From positions 1,364,001 through 1,428,000 of the forward strand of contig NC_015160.1 in assembly GCF_000190535.1 (NCBI RefSeq): 64,000 nt of DNA. The letters run 5' to 3'. Below are positions 19,440 through 29,483 of this stretch, in pieces. Under the pieces are notes generated by a model that had not been told where the DNA came from, searched no databases, and saw only the letters and a program-made list of their open reading frames with translations. Position 1 is the first letter of the stretch; each line of letters starts with the position of its first letter. A program made the position numbers and the translations under genes. The DNA comes from Odoribacter splanchnicus DSM 20712 (GTDB lineage: Bacteria; Bacteroidota; Bacteroidia; Bacteroidales; Marinifilaceae).

Positions 19440-21386
19440 TTACCAATCGGGATTCTGCACACATCCCGAAATCATTACTTCTTCACTTCCGATGGGGAAG
19501 AGATAATCGCGCGGAGCGGTAAAGCTGCGTTTCTTCCATACCACAATCGGCTTGGTATAATTGTTGAAGAAACGTTCCTCCGTGTCACCCAAGATATTCC
19601 AGCCGTACAGAGGAGTGTTCAGCTCTTCGTGGGCTGTCATCCAGCGACGCAGATTATAGAAACGGCGTCCCTCAAACGCAAACTCGATGTTCCATTCCTG
19701 ACGGATGATTTCACGCATACCGGCTTGCGTCGTTACTTTCTGGGGATTTCGCGCATAATTATTCCAAGCGTCACGCACTTTGTCGATGCCGGCGCGGACA
19801 CGTACCCGGTCCAATGGAGCATACACCCGGTCGTCCGGTTTATCCAAATATTCGTTCCAAGCTTCGGCTGAGGCCAACAACAAGTCCGGCAAACGAAGCA
19901 GAATATCGCCCGACTCGGAAGTACTATTGGAGTAGTAGTCTTTGAACGCCACATCCGCATTGTCGAACTTCTTGATATAGTAACCGGTAAGGTTCTGCGG
20001 AGTCTGGATATCGTAATTTTTGGAGGAAGTTCCCATCCGTTGTCCTTGCAGACAATTGCAGTAGAGGGGTTCGTTACCGCCACCTACAGTTTTCTTATAC
20101 CAGTAGGTGCCATGGGCCGCGATATCTGCATAAAATCGGGGTTCGCGACGCAGATGCAGGCTCAGAACCTCTTCGTTCAACGGGACGACATTCCGGTAGC
20201 GTTCATCATTTTCCCTGCTCTTTTCGTAGCGGGAGGCAACCCATTGCTTGTCTTCCGAGAGAGGAAGACCGTGTTCGGTATAGAACATTTCCACCATCTT
20301 CATGGAGGCGCCAAAACCACCTATCCGAAACTGATCGTAATAGTCCTGATCTTCTTCAGGAACGCGGAAATGATAGAATACAGGCGGTGTGAATCTCTGG
20401 TGACGCACACAGAGCAGCGCTTCCTTATTGGCATAGTCATAGTCGAGGCACGACTGTTGAATATTCCGGATGGTATTCAGCATAGAAGTAGGCCATACAG
20501 TACTGCCCTGTACGAGTTCCTTACCTCCTTCTTCAGCTATTTTCAACGCTTCATCGGCAGCTTCGGCAGCGGTTTTCCATTTATTTCGGTCATATTCGGG
20601 GAATAGTCGTTCGCCCTGCTTATTCTTCATATCTGCCATCATTTTATTCCCGTTAAACAACGGTGAGGCGGCATAGAGCAAAGCCATGGCTTTCAGAGCC
20701 GCAGCTCCCTCTTTGGAGAAGTAGGCGTAGTGGTTTTGTTCTTGTTCCCTGTAATAAGGAAGTTTGGGAATGGCCAAATCGCATAGGTCGACAATAGCTT
20801 TCACCACCTCATCGATGGGACGGCGGGGTTGTTGCATCACTTCGATAGATGCGGCGGCATCAATGTTCTCGGGCACCAGAATGATGGGGCCGTAGCGGCG
20901 CATCAGTTCGAAATAATACTGTGCTTTCAACGCTTGTATTTCGGCTTTCCACAAATCTTTTTCTTTCTGTTGCATGTTATACACCCCGTCGATATGGTCA
21001 AGAAACAGGTTGCAATAACGTATACCTCCGTAAAATTTGGTGCTTTTCCACACATTGCCATAAGGAGACTGAGCCATTTGCAGGCCGTCGGCAATCATGA
21101 TACCTGGCATGACAGTGGGGTTATTCAAACGTATATAATCGTCGGCCACCACTTCATCGGTACCCCAATAGGCCGGACAAGTCATGATGTCCGAAATATC
21201 CATGGTAATCATTGAATAACAGGTCTTGAACCAACTGTAAGCGCCTTCACGCTTTTCAAAAGTGGTTTCGATGGTCTCTATGTCATTGTCGGGCACTACA
21301 TCCAAGTAGTTGGAGCAACCACTAATGACAGAGAATAAAAGAACCGAAACACCGGATAATATAATATGCTGTATTTTCATCATCAT
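19440..21386 (-). CDS. SusD/RagB-type nutrient-binding outer-membrane lipoprotein
   Basis: The 648-aa lipoprotein (signal to SGC at about residue 24) has the SusD scaffold (AEIQALKAQYYFELMRRYGP) and the C-terminal SusD signature (LRLPDLLLASAEAWNEY; REIIRQEWNIEFAFEGRRFY). It is the ligand-binding lid of the SusC encoded 5 bp upstream. It is longer than the SusD at 9788 and of a different subgroup, so the two loci handle different substrates. Confidence 0.95.
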   Translation of the reverse strand: MMMKIQHIILSGVSVLLFSVISGCSNYLDVVPDNDIETIETTFEKREGAYSWFKTCYSMITMDISDIMTCPAYWGTDEVVADDYIRLNNPTVMPGIMIADGLQMAQSPYGNVWKSTKFYGGIRYCNLFLDHIDGVYNMQQKEKDLWKAEIQALKAQYYFELMRRYGPIILVPENIDAAASIEVMQQPRRPIDEVVKAIVDLCDLAIPKLPYYREQEQNHYAYFSKEGAAALKAMALLYAASPLFNGNKMMADMKNKQGERLFPEYDRNKWKTAAEAADEALKIAEEGGKELVQGSTVWPTSMLNTIRNIQQSCLDYDYANKEALLCVRHQRFTPPVFYHFRVPEEDQDYYDQFRIGGFGASMKMVEMFYTEHGLPLSEDKQWVASRYEKSRENDERYRNVVPLNEEVLSLHLRREPRFYADIAAHGTYWYKKTVGGGNEPLYCNCLQGQRMGTSSKNYDIQTPQNLTGYYIKKFDNADVAFKDYYSNSTSESGDILLRLPDLLLASAEAWNEYLDKPDDRVYAPLDRVRVRAGIDKVRDAWNNYARNPQKVTTQAGMREIIRQEWNIEFAFEGRRFYNLRRWMTAHEELNTPLYGWNILGDTEERFFNNYTKPIVVWKKRSFTAPRDYLFPIGSEEVMISGCVQNPDW

Positions 21387-21391
21387 ACGTT

Positions 21392-24300
21392 TTAGAAACT
21401 AATATTGAATCCTAAAGAATAAGTTCTTTGAATAGGATAATTGAATCCGTTCTCTCCCAACTCAACATCCCACAGTTTGAAATTGGTGAAACAAAAAGGG
21501 TTGTTGGTGCTGACAAAGAACTTCATATTTTGCATTCTCCATTTATTCAACAACTTTCGCGGCATGTTGTAAGCCAACTGGATGGAGGTGCAACGCAAGA
21601 AACTGCATTCACGCATAAAATAAGTACTTTTGCGGGTTTCAGCTCCGGCGTACCAGTTCTCTTGCGGATTGTGTGCCGTGATATTCTGCGGAGAAAGACG
21701 GGGCCAAAACGGACGGGTGGCCATGTTATCCTCTGACCAGTGATCGTTATAGATAGCCGTCAGCATGGCATGATTGCCAACAAAGGGCGAGATGGCGCTG
21801 GGATTGACAAAAAACGTGCGCTTGCCGGAGCCTTGGAAAGAGAAACTGAATTCGAATCTCTTGTAATTAATGAATCCGCTAAAGCCATATATCAATCTTG
21901 GCGTTTCCGGATAGCCGATATAGGTGGCATCGGCCACTGTAATGCTTCCATCACCATTCAAGTCGCGATACTTGATATCGCCGGGCATCACATCACCGTC
22001 CTGGCGGGGCGAGTTGGCGATTTCGGCTTCGTCGCGGAACAGTCCCTCGGCAATGTAGCCAATCGCCTGACTGATTTCTTTGCCTTTCATGCGTTGCCAG
22101 GATGGTTTGTTGGTAGCCTCCTCTATTTCTTCATACTTCACCTTATTATAAGTAAGTGTTCCGTTCAGAATCACCCAAAAGTCATTGCTGAACTGATGTT
22201 GTATTTTAGCAGAGAGGTCAATGCCTCGCGAGCGGGTTTTACCGATATTGTCCAACGGTGCCACCTCTATACCCACATTGGCCGGGATGACATAACGTTT
22301 GGAGAGGATGTTATGACGGAATTCCTGATAAATGTCAGCCTGTATCTCCAACAGTCCTTTGAACAGCTTAGTCTCAACACCTAAATTGGCCTGTTCGGCA
22401 ATTTCCCACTGGATATCCTCATCACCGTAAAAGTTGATGATTCTACGGTTGAAACCGCCTGTTCTGTAGGCTTCCACATCTTTGGTCGTTCCCGAACTTG
22501 TAGATCCGATGTCCTGCAAATACACATAGCGCGGCGTAGAAATAATGCCGTCATTACCTACTTTTCCCCAAGAAAAACGGAACTTCAGAAATGAAAGCCA
22601 GTCGGAAGTACGCTGCATCCACTTCTCGTTCGATGCAACCCAAGCGGCACCGAATGCCGGAAAGACTCCCATTCGGTTGCCTTTGGCAAAACGTTCGGAA
22701 CCATTGTATCCTACACTTACCTCACCGAAATAGCGGTCTTTGTATCCATAAGAGCCCCTTACGGAATAGGTCAGGTTACGCTGTGGCATGCCGTTCAGCA
22801 CAGACTGGATCGGGGTGAAAGTACGTTCGTATGCCTGGACTACACCGGTGAGAGAGGTTTGATGGTTACCCCATGCGGCAGTGTGATAAAGACGCCCCTC
22901 ATACGTTACACGCGTGTCGGTAGTGTTGCCTCCTCTTCCGGCTCGCAGAGTCTTGGAAGCCAAAGCATTATCTTTTCCGGCTAGGGTATGTTCTCCCGTT
23001 TCAAAATCGTAGCTTTTTAGATAATATTTGTATGGAGTGGTTGTAAAGGTGTTATCATAGTAACCCGATTGAACATAAGAAACGCTCAGCCGTGCCTCCA
23101 AACCTCTTACTAAAGAACTGAGATTATGAATATATTCCGCTTTGTTGGTAGTGGAATAGCGTGTCCGTTCCTTGTATCCTTTTTGGTTTTCCATATAAGG
23201 GTTGGCCGCTCCGTCCGAAGTCGTACCAAAACGGATATGAGGCCAGTTATAGGTCGCGTCCGCCGGATATATCGGAGCGAAATCGACAGGCGATGCGTTA
23301 AATGCGTATTGATAAGCCGAAGTCTGGTTATTGTCCGGTCCATGATACTTGTCGATGTTGGTGGACGAGTTGATGACCAAACGGATACCAGAAGTCAGGT
23401 TGATGTTCAGATTCGTACGGAAACCCACCTGATGATTACTGATATTGCAGTCGTAATCATTCAGCTTATCCGATTTCAACATCCCCTGATCGTAGTTGTA
23501 ATTTACCGACGCATAGTATTGAATCACTTTGGAACCGCCACGGATGGTTACACCTGCCCGATGGTTAATGCTCTGGTCTTTGAATAAAAGTTTGTACCAG
23601 TCGTTTGTGGGATACACCCAAGACGGGTATCTACCGGAAGCGGTACGGTTGATGTACTCGACACTATATTTGGGTACTCCTGCATTGGAACGTCCCATAA
23701 TGGCCTGGTTGTACATTTTCATGTATGTAATAGGGTCTACCACATCGATTTCTTTTGTCGGGCGGCTTACTACCACTTCATATCGGGCTGTGGTATACAC
23801 ACTGCCTTCTTCTCCTTTTTTAGTGGTCACCAGAATCACTCCATTTGCACCACGCGCACCGTACATGGCGGTAGCGGACGCGTCTTTCAGTACGCTGAAC
23901 GATTCGATGTCTTCTACGACCAAGCGGGAGAGTTCCAGTTTGGAGGATTCTACTCCGTCAATCAAGATTAGTGGATCGGAATTGGCGCTGGATTGGAAAG
24001 AGGTGATACCCCGTATGTAGAATTTGGTATTCATTTCGTCTTCGGTGAGCGCTCCGGGAAGCCCGCCTGTTTGCCAGGCAATCATACCGGGAATCTTTCC
24101 GGCGAAACTGGTGGTAAGATCGGAACTGGCACTTTTCAAATCACCCGGGCGGACAGTAGTGATGGACGAGACAACGCTCTCTTTTTTCTGCTCTCCGAAA
24201 GCGACTACTGTTACTTCTTGCAAGTTTTTGCTTTCTGGTTCCATCTCCACTTTGATGTAATCCCTACCTTTTATAGGAATCTGATCGGTTTTGTAGCCGA

Positions 24301-24802
24301 TAAAGGTGAAATTGAGCACATCATTGGGTTGTACTTTCAGACTGAACTCTCCATCGAGGTCAGACACAGTTCCCGTATGGGTGCCGTGGATAATGACGTT
24401 CGCACCCGGTAGCGGCAGACCGTTTTCATCCACCACCTTTCCTTTCAGTCTAATGGGTTCTTTTGTGGCAGAGTCCGATTTGTCTTTTCCTTTTGCAGTG
24501 ACAGTGATAAACTGACGATCGATGGTGTAGGTCAGCGGATAGCTGCCTATGATTTGTTTTAGGGCTTCATGAATGTCCTTGGTGCGGACAGTTCCCTGAA
24601 ACTCATATTGGTTCACCTCTTCTGTGATGAACATGATTTTAAAATTTGAAGCCTTCTCCAAAAGCTTAAACACTTGGGAGAGTTTTTCTCTCTTCTCAAT
24701 TTCCAATACAATCTCTTTCTGATTGCTTTGCGCGACGATTATGCTGGGAAAAAGCAATGCAGTGAGTTGTATCAGAACAAAGACACCTAAAAGTTTTTTC
24801 AT
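21392..24802 (-). CDS. SusC/RagA-type TonB-dependent outer-membrane transporter with STN domain
   Basis: The 1136-aa protein has a signal peptide (about 1-24), an STN domain (about 28-110, KREKLSQVFKLLEKASNFKI), a carboxypeptidase-regulatory-like domain (about 122-200, LPLPGANVIIHGTHTGTVSD), the plug (about 205-330, DPLILIDGVESS), the barrel, and a terminal aromatic (GFNISF). The STN domain implies signalling through the fecR/sigma pair at 24984-26772. An intrinsic terminator separates susC from fecR, so susC should start its own transcript from a sigma-dependent promoter. Confidence 0.96.
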   Translation of the reverse strand: MKKLLGVFVLIQLTALLFPSIIVAQSNQKEIVLEIEKREKLSQVFKLLEKASNFKIMFITEEVNQYEFQGTVRTKDIHEALKQIIGSYPLTYTIDRQFITVTAKGKDKSDSATKEPIRLKGKVVDENGLPLPGANVIIHGTHTGTVSDLDGEFSLKVQPNDVLNFTFIGYKTDQIPIKGRDYIKVEMEPESKNLQEVTVVAFGEQKKESVVSSITTVRPGDLKSASSDLTTSFAGKIPGMIAWQTGGLPGALTEDEMNTKFYIRGITSFQSSANSDPLILIDGVESSKLELSRLVVEDIESFSVLKDASATAMYGARGANGVILVTTKKGEEGSVYTTARYEVVVSRPTKEIDVVDPITYMKMYNQAIMGRSNAGVPKYSVEYINRTASGRYPSWVYPTNDWYKLLFKDQSINHRAGVTIRGGSKVIQYYASVNYNYDQGMLKSDKLNDYDCNISNHQVGFRTNLNINLTSGIRLVINSSTNIDKYHGPDNNQTSAYQYAFNASPVDFAPIYPADATYNWPHIRFGTTSDGAANPYMENQKGYKERTRYSTTNKAEYIHNLSSLVRGLEARLSVSYVQSGYYDNTFTTTPYKYYLKSYDFETGEHTLAGKDNALASKTLRAGRGGNTTDTRVTYEGRLYHTAAWGNHQTSLTGVVQAYERTFTPIQSVLNGMPQRNLTYSVRGSYGYKDRYFGEVSVGYNGSERFAKGNRMGVFPAFGAAWVASNEKWMQRTSDWLSFLKFRFSWGKVGNDGIISTPRYVYLQDIGSTSSGTTKDVEAYRTGGFNRRIINFYGDEDIQWEIAEQANLGVETKLFKGLLEIQADIYQEFRHNILSKRYVIPANVGIEVAPLDNIGKTRSRGIDLSAKIQHQFSNDFWVILNGTLTYNKVKYEEIEEATNKPSWQRMKGKEISQAIGYIAEGLFRDEAEIANSPRQDGDVMPGDIKYRDLNGDGSITVADATYIGYPETPRLIYGFSGFINYKRFEFSFSFQGSGKRTFFVNPSAISPFVGNHAMLTAIYNDHWSEDNMATRPFWPRLSPQNITAHNPQENWYAGAETRKSTYFMRECSFLRCTSIQLAYNMPRKLLNKWRMQNMKFFVSTNNPFCFTNFKLWDVELGENGFNYPIQRTYSLGFNISF

Positions 24803-24897
24803 AATTAGTATTAATAAAGGTTTTCAATTATATATCGTAATATCCCGTTTTTAAGGTACCCCTTATTAAAGTGTTTTTTAATAAAGATTAAAAAAAT

Positions 24898-24951
24898 ATC
24901 TCTTTTTCCTGTCTCTGACACTGCTGTTTCAGGGAGCAAGGAAAAAGAGAT
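24898..24951 (-). terminator. Strong intrinsic terminator between fecR and susC
   Basis: On the minus strand the arms ATCTCTTTTTCCT and AGGAAAAAGAGAT (perfect 13 bp) are followed directly by ATTTTTTT. This ends the sigma-fecR transcript before susC. Confidence 0.85.
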
Positions 24952-24983
24952 TGCTTTTGTTTAGAGACAAGCCTTTCGGTGTC

Positions 24984-26189
24984 TTACCGAAGATATACCG
25001 TATTTCCGCTAATGGAAACCTTGATTTTCTTCATGTGATTCAATAATGTAACGGCCCGTTCCAAGGTTTCGTTACGGACACAGAAGTAGCGGATTTTTAA
25101 ATCCATCAGTTCTTTGTTCTCAAAAATAACGTTGATATTATACCAGCGTCCCAATTCTTTCATAACGGCAGAAAGTGGCGTATTGTCGAAGTAGAAATAG
25201 CCTTCTTTCCAATAGATAAACGGATCCAAGTCGACATTTTTTATAACCCATTTACTGTTTTCTGTCCAAGTGGCCTCTTCACCGGGATTCAAGCAGACGG
25301 CCCCGTCCTCAGATTCATGACAAACTTCTACTTTTCCATTGATAAGGGTTACATGGACTTCACCATGCACATAATGACGTACATTAAGTTCCGTGCCTAA
25401 TACCCTGGCTTGCAGTCCGTCGGTTTGCACGACGAACGGGTGACTGTGGTCTTTGGTTACCTGAAAGTATGCTTCACCACTTAGCTGCACAATCCGTTCG
25501 TTACCTGTGAAGCGTGACGGATAAGTCAAACGGCTTTCGGCATTCATCCATACGTTGGTTCCATCGGGCAGCACCAGTTTGAAGTTTTGTCCCCGAGGAA
25601 CAGAAAGTACATGCATTTCTATCTTTTCCTTTATGGCAATTTGAGTGTTTACCGGGACATCATGATAAGTAAGTTCGGCGGAATCGGCCTTATCCAGGGA
25701 AGTGCTGATGGCATGCAACTCTTCTTTAAGGGGCACTTTAGTAAGAGCGATATGTTTGCCCGTACTGGTCTGAAGTGTCACTTGCTGCTGACTCTCGGTC
25801 GCTTGAAATACCATATAGGGATTTTCATGGACAGGATAGCCCCTATACCATGTATAAAGAAAAACAATCAGAAACGAAGCCGCCACGCCCGTCGTGATTC
25901 CCCATAGAAAACGGTGATTCGCCGTGAGACGTGAAGGAGCCGTCTTTTTGGAGGAAGCTGCATTTTTCTGCCGTGCGTGAAACCGTTCCCATTCAGCTTC
26001 GGAATTGGGAGCACATTTCTCGAACCTACGTGCCACAGCGTTTTTGCAACGCAATAGTTCTTTGCATACATCGAGTGCTTCAGGGTCGTTGCTCCACTGT
26101 TCCAACTCTTCCTCGGATAGATAATGTCCTTCTTCGCATAACTCGACTATCTTTTCCCATTTATCTTCTTGCCTGTTCCGTTCGTTCAT
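24984..26189 (-). CDS. FecR-family anti-sigma factor
   Basis: The 401-aa membrane anti-sigma factor has a cytoplasmic region (1-90), a transmembrane helix at about 93-115, a FecR domain at about 190-300 (SVPRGQNFKLVLPDGTNVWM) and a DUF4974-like C-terminus. It lies 79 bp after the sigma gene on the same strand, the standard order sigma-fecR-susC-susD. Confidence 0.95.
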   Translation of the reverse strand: MNERNRQEDKWEKIVELCEEGHYLSEEELEQWSNDPEALDVCKELLRCKNAVARRFEKCAPNSEAEWERFHARQKNAASSKKTAPSRLTANHRFLWGITTGVAASFLIVFLYTWYRGYPVHENPYMVFQATESQQQVTLQTSTGKHIALTKVPLKEELHAISTSLDKADSAELTYHDVPVNTQIAIKEKIEMHVLSVPRGQNFKLVLPDGTNVWMNAESRLTYPSRFTGNERIVQLSGEAYFQVTKDHSHPFVVQTDGLQARVLGTELNVRHYVHGEVHVTLINGKVEVCHESEDGAVCLNPGEEATWTENSKWVIKNVDLDPFIYWKEGYFYFDNTPLSAVMKELGRWYNINVIFENKELMDLKIRYFCVRNETLERAVTLLNHMKKIKVSISGNTVYLR

Positions 26190-26268
26190 TACTGTTCTCT
26201 TTTTAATGTAAAAACATAAAGGTATGGTATCTGTTCCCCCCTTATTTCATTTTTTAGCATTTTTAAGA

Positions 26269-26772
26269 TTACGGCTCTTTGAGGCGTGTTCTAAAAGCCT
26301 TCAGAGCACCCACAATATGCTTCTTCACAGCACTGGCGCTGATATGAAGTTCCTCGGCCGCTTCGTTATATGTTTTTTTCTGAAAATAACACAATTCCAA
26401 TATTCGTGCGGTTTGTGGCGTGAACTCCGACAGCATGTGGTACATGATTTCGATTTGCCGTTCAGTCTCATCGTCGGTTTCCTCCTCTTCCTCATTGCCG
26501 AACATGTGCAGATAGAAATCGGCATAACGCCCTTTAGCCGTCTCGTGGCGGATGTAATCCACACATTTGTTGCGTACGAGCGAATACATGTACTTGCTCC
26601 AGTTGAGTTCCCGTTCTTTATTTCCGGACAAGATAACGCTCCATATCGATTCGAATGAGTCGGACACGATGTCGCGGCATATTTCTCTTTCACCGATCAT
26701 CTGATAGGCGAAAAAGTAAAAGCGGGAATAATTCTCTTTAAAGAACAACTCAAAGTCTCTATATATACTCAA
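26269..26772 (-). CDS. ECF-type RNA polymerase sigma factor
   Basis: The 167-aa protein shows region 2 (REICRDIVSDSFESIW, about 28-43) and region 4 (YNEAAEELHISASAVKKHIV). It is the first gene of the locus at 16.5-26.8 kb and should drive the susCD operon when released by FecR. A TATTTTTG promoter box lies about 50 bp upstream. Confidence 0.95.
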   Translation of the reverse strand: MSIYRDFELFFKENYSRFYFFAYQMIGEREICRDIVSDSFESIWSVILSGNKERELNWSKYMYSLVRNKCVDYIRHETAKGRYADFYLHMFGNEEEEETDDETERQIEIMYHMLSEFTPQTARILELCYFQKKTYNEAAEELHISASAVKKHIVGALKAFRTRLKEP

Positions 26773-26822
26773 CGTTCGTGTATTTTAATAGTAATAGGAT
26801 GTCCGCTAACCGGATATGTCTG

Positions 26823-26830
26823 CAAAAATA
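26823..26830 (-). promoter_or_regulatory. Bacteroides-type -7 box (TATTTTTG) upstream of the sigma gene
   Basis: The box matches the housekeeping TAnnTTTG consensus and is followed by GC. No clear -33 element was seen. It lies between batE and the sigma gene. Confidence 0.5.
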
Positions 26831-26853
26831 AAATAATTATTGATTTTTCCCGG

Positions 26854-27609
26854 TCAGATCTTTTCCAGATCTCCTTTTGCTACCCATCCTTCATTGCCGT
26901 CTGCCATCCGGATATTGTACCAATCCCCCAATTGGCCTACGACACGGACTTTCAGCCCTTCGTGAATCAAAAACAGGCTCGTACCGCTATTATCCGGCGC
27001 ACCTTTTACCGTCACACTCGGAGTTGTAATAATCGCATACTCTCTGTCGGTGACTTTCTTATCCTGCTGCATAGCAAAAAACATCGTCCCGACAGTCAGG
27101 AAAAAGGCTATAATCCCCACGACAAAACCAGTCTTTTTGATACCGACCGAAGGAGAATAGAAAAATAAAGCTGCCATTACCAAAAAGAGGATAAAGAGAG
27201 TAACCGAGATATATCCCCACTGATCGGCGGAAAAATAACCGACAAACCCTTTGTACCACCTCACCAGAAACAATTCGGGCAACACTTCGATTTTGTCTAC
27301 GATAGCTTGCTGGGCCATTTTCAGGTTGTAGCGGGCAGAAGCATCCGAGGGGTCTAATAATAAGGCCCGTTCATAATTCAATATGGCCTGCGTATTCTCT
27401 CCCAGTTTATAATAACAATTACCCAGATTATAATATAAGATAGCCGATTCCATGCCACCGGCCCTCAATTTCCGGTATATTTCAGCTGCTTCATTGTATT
27501 TTCCCTCCCGGTAAAATTCCTCTGCCTGTTTCTCCGATTGCGGATCAATAGCGGCTAAGGCACACAAACTTATCAGTAAAACCGGCAATATCAACAATAT
27601 CTTTTTCAT
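26854..27609 (-). CDS. batE: BatE-like protein: TPR, membrane segments, SH3 domain
   Basis: The 251-aa protein has a signal peptide (1-19), two TPR-like repeats (about 25-100, LYYNLGNCYYKLGENTQAI), two transmembrane segments (about 132-152 and 157-177) and a C-terminal bacterial SH3 domain (about 190-251, VTVKGAPDNSGTSLFLI). It is the last gene of the moxR-bat operon. Bat proteins were linked to aerotolerance in Bacteroides fragilis and are thought to form a membrane complex in the periplasm; the exact activity is unsettled. Confidence 0.88.
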   Translation of the reverse strand: MKKILLILPVLLISLCALAAIDPQSEKQAEEFYREGKYNEAAEIYRKLRAGGMESAILYYNLGNCYYKLGENTQAILNYERALLLDPSDASARYNLKMAQQAIVDKIEVLPELFLVRWYKGFVGYFSADQWGYISVTLFILFLVMAALFFYSPSVGIKKTGFVVGIIAFFLTVGTMFFAMQQDKKVTDREYAIITTPSVTVKGAPDNSGTSLFLIHEGLKVRVVGQLGDWYNIRMADGNEGWVAKGDLEKI

Positions 27610-27625
27610 AGTTTCTAATCTTTAA

Positions 27626-29464
27626 TCACCGGATGGCTTTATCCAGCTTTGTAATCACATCAATACTATCTGTATATACTTTCCCCATTTCCTGATCGGA
27701 ATTACTTCCGGGAGCATAACGGGCATATTCACAAGTATCCAATACAGCGATAAATTCCTTGATTCTGTCTTCCTCTACTCCTTTCGACTGGAGAATTTCA
27801 CTGATATTATCCCGGTTCAGTTCGGCACGGTCGATATTCAGTTTATAACTCATATATCCCCAAAGGGCTTTCAATACTTCATCGTAGAATTGCTCTGCAT
27901 TGTGATTTTTCATCGCGCTGGCAGCCACTTTGAGGCGTTTGCGGGCCATCTTGTTGGCCGCTTTATTCTTCACCCGGACTATATCGGCATTCGCTTTGAT
28001 TCTCCGGCGGTTCAAGACTGCACCGACAACGAACAATACGAACGGAATCAATAAAGCCAACCAGTATAAGGTAGTTCCGAAGAAACGTACCCCGGCAGCC
28101 TTCAGATTCAATCCCTCCGTTTTCAGGTAACGGATATCTTCACCCACTTTACGGACATCTTCTTTCTTGAACGACTTTACCTGATTACCGGTCGAAGTTT
28201 CCACCTGCCCTTTATCGGCTCCTTTTCTGACATGGATATTGTATTCAGCCCCCGCAATGGTCTTGTAAGTGTTCGATTGTGAATCGAAATAAGAAAACCG
28301 AATGGCCGGAATCTTATAGTCTCCGGAATAACGGGGGATGATCAGGTATTCAAAAGAAACACTACCCGCCATGCCATTTTCCGTAATATTCAGATCTCTG
28401 GATTCTTTCGGATCATACACTTCGAAATCCAGGGGGAAATTAATCGTCGGTGCTTTTAATAACTTCAGGTTGCCCGTTCCGCGGAAAGTCACTTTATAAG
28501 TGATCGCATCATTGGCATTCACCGTATCCGCCGAAAGGGAGGTGGCCATCGTTACATTCCCTACCGTTCCGCCAAAACCGGCAGGTTTCCCAAGCTGAGG
28601 AAGTTCTTTCACCTGAATAGTGACCGGTTTACTTCTCCGCATCGCCCGGACATCTTTGTAATTACCGAAAAACTCGTCGAAGAAACTACGGCCTCCGTTA
28701 GCTAAACGCTGACGGACAATACATTCCAACTCGAAAGGCTCGATCGTAATCTCTCCGGTATGTTGCGGATACAACAATACTTTCCGGATAGTTCCGACAT
28801 TGTAAATCTGCCCGTCCACCGCTTCCCGAACCAATTCGATACGTTGCGGCGTGGGTACTTCTTCGGCCAGAAATCCGTTGAAATCCGGAAATTTAGTTCT
28901 GCCCAGATTGACCAGATCGACCTTTGTATACACTTTAATCGTAGCCATCAGACTTTCTCCCATATACAGGCTACGCCGACTGACCTCGACTTTAACGAAC
29001 AGGTTATTGTCATTGACCGTAGCATTGGCATCCGGCTGCACCGGCCGGTTTGTCGCCGCCTGATTACCGTTTGAATTACGACTACCTTCGACGACCTCTA
29101 TTTTCAGAGCATTGGATGTATATTCTTTTCCATCGATAATCACTGTCGCTCCGGGAATCTGAAAAGTACCTTTTTTAGTTCCTTCCAAAATATAGGTATA
29201 GGAGAAAGTGACATTCTGCGTCATTTTCCCATTGATATTCGATGAATAAAAAGATTGTCCTACGGAAGGTCCCATCAGCAGGTCGAATCCTTCCAGGGTA
29301 GGCACTTTAAGATTGTCCCCTTCTTTATTCAGGGTATATTCCAACTTAAACTGCTCACCGACGGCAACTACAGAAGGAGCAGAAGCCTTGAATTCTACAT
29401 TTTGGGCGTAAGCCAGTGAAGTGAAAAATAACAATATGATTAATCCGATTTGTCTCATTGCCAT
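27626..29464 (-). CDS. batD: BatD-like membrane protein
   Basis: The 612-aa protein has a signal peptide (1-20), a long periplasmic beta-rich region with the BatD pattern (FKASAPSVVAVGEQFKLEY; PQHTGEITIEPF), one transmembrane helix near residue 460 (LYWLALLIPFVLFVVGAVL) and a helical cytoplasmic tail. It is the usual partner of the von Willebrand proteins BatA and BatB. It lies 16 bp from batE and 19 bp from batC. Confidence 0.92.
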   Translation of the reverse strand: MAMRQIGLIILLFFTSLAYAQNVEFKASAPSVVAVGEQFKLEYTLNKEGDNLKVPTLEGFDLLMGPSVGQSFYSSNINGKMTQNVTFSYTYILEGTKKGTFQIPGATVIIDGKEYTSNALKIEVVEGSRNSNGNQAATNRPVQPDANATVNDNNLFVKVEVSRRSLYMGESLMATIKVYTKVDLVNLGRTKFPDFNGFLAEEVPTPQRIELVREAVDGQIYNVGTIRKVLLYPQHTGEITIEPFELECIVRQRLANGGRSFFDEFFGNYKDVRAMRRSKPVTIQVKELPQLGKPAGFGGTVGNVTMATSLSADTVNANDAITYKVTFRGTGNLKLLKAPTINFPLDFEVYDPKESRDLNITENGMAGSVSFEYLIIPRYSGDYKIPAIRFSYFDSQSNTYKTIAGAEYNIHVRKGADKGQVETSTGNQVKSFKKEDVRKVGEDIRYLKTEGLNLKAAGVRFFGTTLYWLALLIPFVLFVVGAVLNRRRIKANADIVRVKNKAANKMARKRLKVAASAMKNHNAEQFYDEVLKALWGYMSYKLNIDRAELNRDNISEILQSKGVEEDRIKEFIAVLDTCEYARYAPGSNSDQEMGKVYTDSIDVITKLDKAIR

Positions 29465-29483
29465 ATTTATTTAAGCCGCAAAA

